A stretch of DNA of 18,107 nucleotides from CAYSBE01 sp044337585. Lineage in GTDB: Bacteria; Bacteroidota; Bacteroidia; UKL13-3. The notes beneath the pieces were generated by a model. It did no database searches, had not been told where the DNA came from, and saw only the letters and a program-made list of their open reading frames with translations. Numbering within the stretch: position 1 is the first letter of the stretch; every line of letters begins with the position of its first letter. Positions 16,075 through 18,107 of this stretch are shown one piece after another. Where the stretch lies: assembly GCA_044337585.1 (NCBI GenBank), contig JBIINH010000028.1, positions 1 through 18,107 of the forward strand, given 5' to 3'. A program made the translations under genes and the position numbers.

Positions 16075-17621
16075 GCAGCAGAAAGCGTATTCAATGCCTG
16101 TTTCAGCCTGCGCAAGGTACTTTCTTTTCCGAATAATGCAGCCATTTCAAAAATTGGCGGCCCACCCGCTACACCACTCAGACACACACGTAGAAGTTGT
16201 AAGAAATCTTTGCTTGGTACACCCGTTTTGGCCAATGCATCGTTGTATATTTTTTCAAGTAAAACCGCATCAAATTCAGCCGAAGTTTGTAAGGTTTGTA
16301 TGATATCCTGTAACACCAATGGCGATTTGTCATTCCATCTTTTTTGTATTACAGTTTCATCATATTTCATCTGTTCTGTGAAAAAATATTCGCTCATGGG
16401 CCAAAGGTCTTTCATGAATGAAATTTTTTCTTTGATAAGGTGGCAGGTTTCTTTGATATAGGCATCAGAAAAATCGAGGTTGCGTGTTTTCACTTCCTTG
16501 CTCAACTCAATAGCAAGTAGGGCATCATCAACTTTGCGAATGTATTGCTGGTTAAACCATTTGGCTTTATTCTGATCGAACTTTGCTCCAGATTTACTTA
16601 CACGGTCAAGCGAAAATGATTGGATCAACTCATCTATGCTAAACAATTCCTGACTGGTTCCGGGGTTCCACCCAAGGAATGCAAGCAGGTTTATTACAGC
16701 CTCAGGCAAATAACCACTTTCGCGGTAGCCGCTCGATTTTTCGCCTGATGTAGGATCAACCCAGTCGAGTGGAAACACAGGGAATCCCAAACGGTCACCA
16801 TCGCGCTTGCTTAGTTTTCCATTTCCTTCGGGTTTTAGCAATAATGGTAAGTGCGCAAATTTGGGCATTACCTCTTCCCAGCCTAAGTATCGGTATAATA
16901 AAACATGAAGTGGTGCTGATGGTAGCCACTCTTCGCCACGTATTACATGTGTGATTTGCATCAGGTAATCATCCACTACATTGGCCATGTGATAGGTAGG
17001 CATTCCATCGCTTTTGTACAATACCTTGTCATCCATTTGGGAGGTATTAAAACTTACCCACCCGCGTATCTCGTCATGAAATTTTACTTCGTCTTTTTTT
17101 GGCAACTTGATGCGTACCACATAAGCGTCTCCACTTTCGAGCCTCCGTTTTACTTCATCTTCGGGAAGGGTAAGTGAGTTTTTCATGGCCATACGGGTAA
17201 TGGCATCGTATTTGGCATCCACATTTGATGCCTTGAGGCGCTCGCGCATGGCCTCAAGATCTTCAGCCGTATCAAAAGCATAGTAAGCATGGCCGGCTTC
17301 AATCAGTTGATCGACATATTTTTTATACAACGGTTTGCGCTCGCTTTGGCGGTAAGGCGTATGCGGACCTCCAGAAGCATCAGAACCAAAACCAACACCC
17401 TCGTTGGGTTCAATTCCTAGCCATTTCAGTGATTCGATGATATAAGCTTCAGCACCGGGTACAAAGCGGGTTTGGTCGGTATCTTCTATACGCAGGATAA
17501 AATCGCCACCATGTTTTTTGGCAAGCAGGTAATTGTAAAGAGCGGTGCGCACACCACCAATATGCAAAGGTCCTGTAGGACTGGGTGCAAAACGCACCCT
17601 TACTCTTCTCGGTTCGTTCAT
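16071..17621 (-). CDS. gltX: Glutamyl-tRNA synthetase
   Basis: 516 aa class I aminoacyl-tRNA synthetase that charges tRNA-Glu (and in bacteria without GlnRS also tRNA-Gln). Seen: the start of the Rossmann fold VRFAPSPTGPLHIGG with the HIGH signature as H20-I-G-G23, LRIEDTDQTRFVPGAE, RGEEWLPSAPLHVLLY, and the KMSKS loop as K269-LSKR273 followed by DGD. The segment FPLDWVDPTSGEKSSGYRESGYLPEAVINLLAFLGWNPG is the longer variant common in Bacteroidota. The C-terminal anticodon-binding helical domain runs from about 350 to the end (VSKSGAKFDQNKAKWFNQQYI onward). ATG at 17621. It leads a tight minus-strand set with the lipoprotein and B12-binding genes through ATGA overlaps. The lycopene cyclase gene ends 31 bp upstream on the same strand, so read-through into gltX is possible. 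Confidence 0.98.
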   Translation of the reverse strand: MNEPRRVRVRFAPSPTGPLHIGGVRTALYNYLLAKKHGGDFILRIEDTDQTRFVPGAEAYIIESLKWLGIEPNEGVGFGSDASGGPHTPYRQSERKPLYKKYVDQLIEAGHAYYAFDTAEDLEAMRERLKASNVDAKYDAITRMAMKNSLTLPEDEVKRRLESGDAYVVRIKLPKKDEVKFHDEIRGWVSFNTSQMDDKVLYKSDGMPTYHMANVVDDYLMQITHVIRGEEWLPSAPLHVLLYRYLGWEEVMPKFAHLPLLLKPEGNGKLSKRDGDRLGFPVFPLDWVDPTSGEKSSGYRESGYLPEAVINLLAFLGWNPGTSQELFSIDELIQSFSLDRVSKSGAKFDQNKAKWFNQQYIRKVDDALLAIELSKEVKTRNLDFSDAYIKETCHLIKEKISFMKDLWPMSEYFFTEQMKYDETVIQKRWNDKSPLVLQDIIQTLQTSAEFDAVLLEKIYNDALAKTGVPSKDFLQLLRVCLSGVAGGPPIFEMAALFGKESTLRRLKQALNTLSAA

Positions 17622-17652
17622 AACAAAGCGCGAAGATATTATTTTTAACTAC

Positions 17653-18107
17653 TTAAACCGCACTTTTGCGTTGCTGCAACCATTCCATCACCGTTATGGG
17701 CAATAGCAGACAAGTAAGGGCATAAATACTGTCTTCAATAGGGATGGTAACTAAGCGGATACCCAAGTTCTCATTATTGTTGTACCAAACCACAGGCTCG
17801 GGTGTGGCCATGCCGGTAAGTATACCATTGATAATGAAAAACGGAATGAGGTGTATGAAATATGCCAACCAGAAATAACCCATCCACTCACGCTTTAAAA
17901 ACAGGTAATGAATAAGCAACAACATGGAAGTAATAAAACAATTCCAAAATGTGTATGACTTATCGGTATTGAATAAAGCTAGTATAAATGTGAAAATAAG
18001 AAACAGCAGTGTGAGGTGGTGCTTTACTTTCTGGAATGGTTGCTTAGGAATATACGCTTTTAGACAGGCATAAATAAATACACTTGCATAAGGAACAATA
18101 ACAAAAA
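17653..18107 (-). CDS. Lycopene cyclase domain protein (CrtY c/d type), 5' end outside window
   Basis: The minus-strand frame is open to the right edge (about 151 residues visible), so the ATG at 17925 is internal and the gene starts beyond 18107. It is an integral membrane protein: several hydrophobic segments (for example HHLTLFLLFLIFTFILALF, FWLAYFIHLIPFFIINGIL, LTCLLLPITVMEWL). The hallmark PEPVVWYNNNENLG-IRLVTIPIEDSIYAL (17701-17805 approximately) matches the conserved block of the heterodimeric/fused CrtYc-CrtYd-type lycopene cyclases, in which the Glu-Asp pair (PIED) is conserved. This enzyme closes beta-ionone rings on lycopene to give beta-carotene, pointing to pigmented carotenoid production. 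Other carotenoid genes (crtB, crtI, crtZ) would be expected further right but are out of view. Stop TAA at 17653-17655. Confidence 0.9.
   Translation of the reverse strand, partial: FVIVPYASVFIYACLKAYIPKQPFQKVKHHLTLLFLIFTFILALFNTDKSYTFWNCFITSMLLLIHYLFLKREWMGYFWLAYFIHLIPFFIINGILTGMATPEPVVWYNNNENLGIRLVTIPIEDSIYALTCLLLPITVMEWLQQRKSAV

Noticed and set aside
1..18107. CRISPR arrays, insertion sequences, prophage, defence genes, tRNA or rRNA genes
   Set aside because: No spaced direct repeats, transposase or integrase motifs, nuclease/defence modules or RNA-gene signatures were seen on either strand. By-eye reading could miss a divergent tRNA.

Overview
The window looks like an ordinary chromosomal segment of a Bacteroidota bacterium. 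The evidence is: a secreted protein with a C-terminal type IX secretion (T9SS type A) sorting domain; a TonB-dependent receptor with the N-terminal carboxypeptidase-regulatory-like domain common in this phylum; a TolB-like propeller/outer-membrane-barrel protein; AT-rich sequence with little Shine-Dalgarno usage; and TAnnTTTG-type -7 promoter boxes. The closest family-level feel is Chitinophagales or Saprospiria-like environmental Bacteroidota, but the genus cannot be fixed from sequence alone. Coding density is very high. No gene-free stretch exceeds 300 bases; the longest gaps are 11475-11602 (metK promoter region) and 12857-12978 (metK terminator).

Left part (1-3265). The end of a cyanophycinase (cphB, cut by the left edge) faces an isoaspartyl peptidase/asparaginase (iaaA). 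Together these make the two-step breakdown route for cyanophycin: polymer to beta-Asp-Arg dipeptides to Asp + Arg. Upstream of iaaA on the minus strand, after a strong hairpin terminator, lies a secreted alpha/beta-hydrolase-like protein with a T9SS tail. Its nucleophile serine is replaced by glycine.

Middle part (3329-10277). A TonB-dependent receptor and a metallo-beta-lactamase-fold hydrolase continue the same minus-strand run: MBL -> receptor -> hydrolase -> terminator. Divergent from them is a large protein that joins a degenerate peptidase-like N-terminus, a TolB/PD40 beta-propeller and an Omp85-like barrel. Both outer-membrane genes lack any ATG start and appear to begin at TTG.

Right part (10261-18107). 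This is mostly housekeeping. Thymidine kinase (tdk) and an unrecognised acidic protein lie on the minus strand. S-adenosylmethionine synthetase (metK) follows on the plus strand with a good promoter and a strong terminator. Next is a methyltransferase/LolC-LolE-type permease pair only 1 nt apart. On the minus strand, glutamyl-tRNA synthetase (gltX), a small lipoprotein and a stand-alone B12-binding protein are joined by two 4-base ATGA overlaps. Upstream of gltX is a lycopene cyclase cut by the right edge, implying carotenoid synthesis.

I see no CRISPR array, insertion sequence, prophage, tRNA or rRNA gene, and no convincing undescribed system. The most interesting points are the inactive-looking T9SS hydrolase next to a receptor, the propeller-barrel fusion, the cyanophycin pair, and repeats in the metK promoter region.
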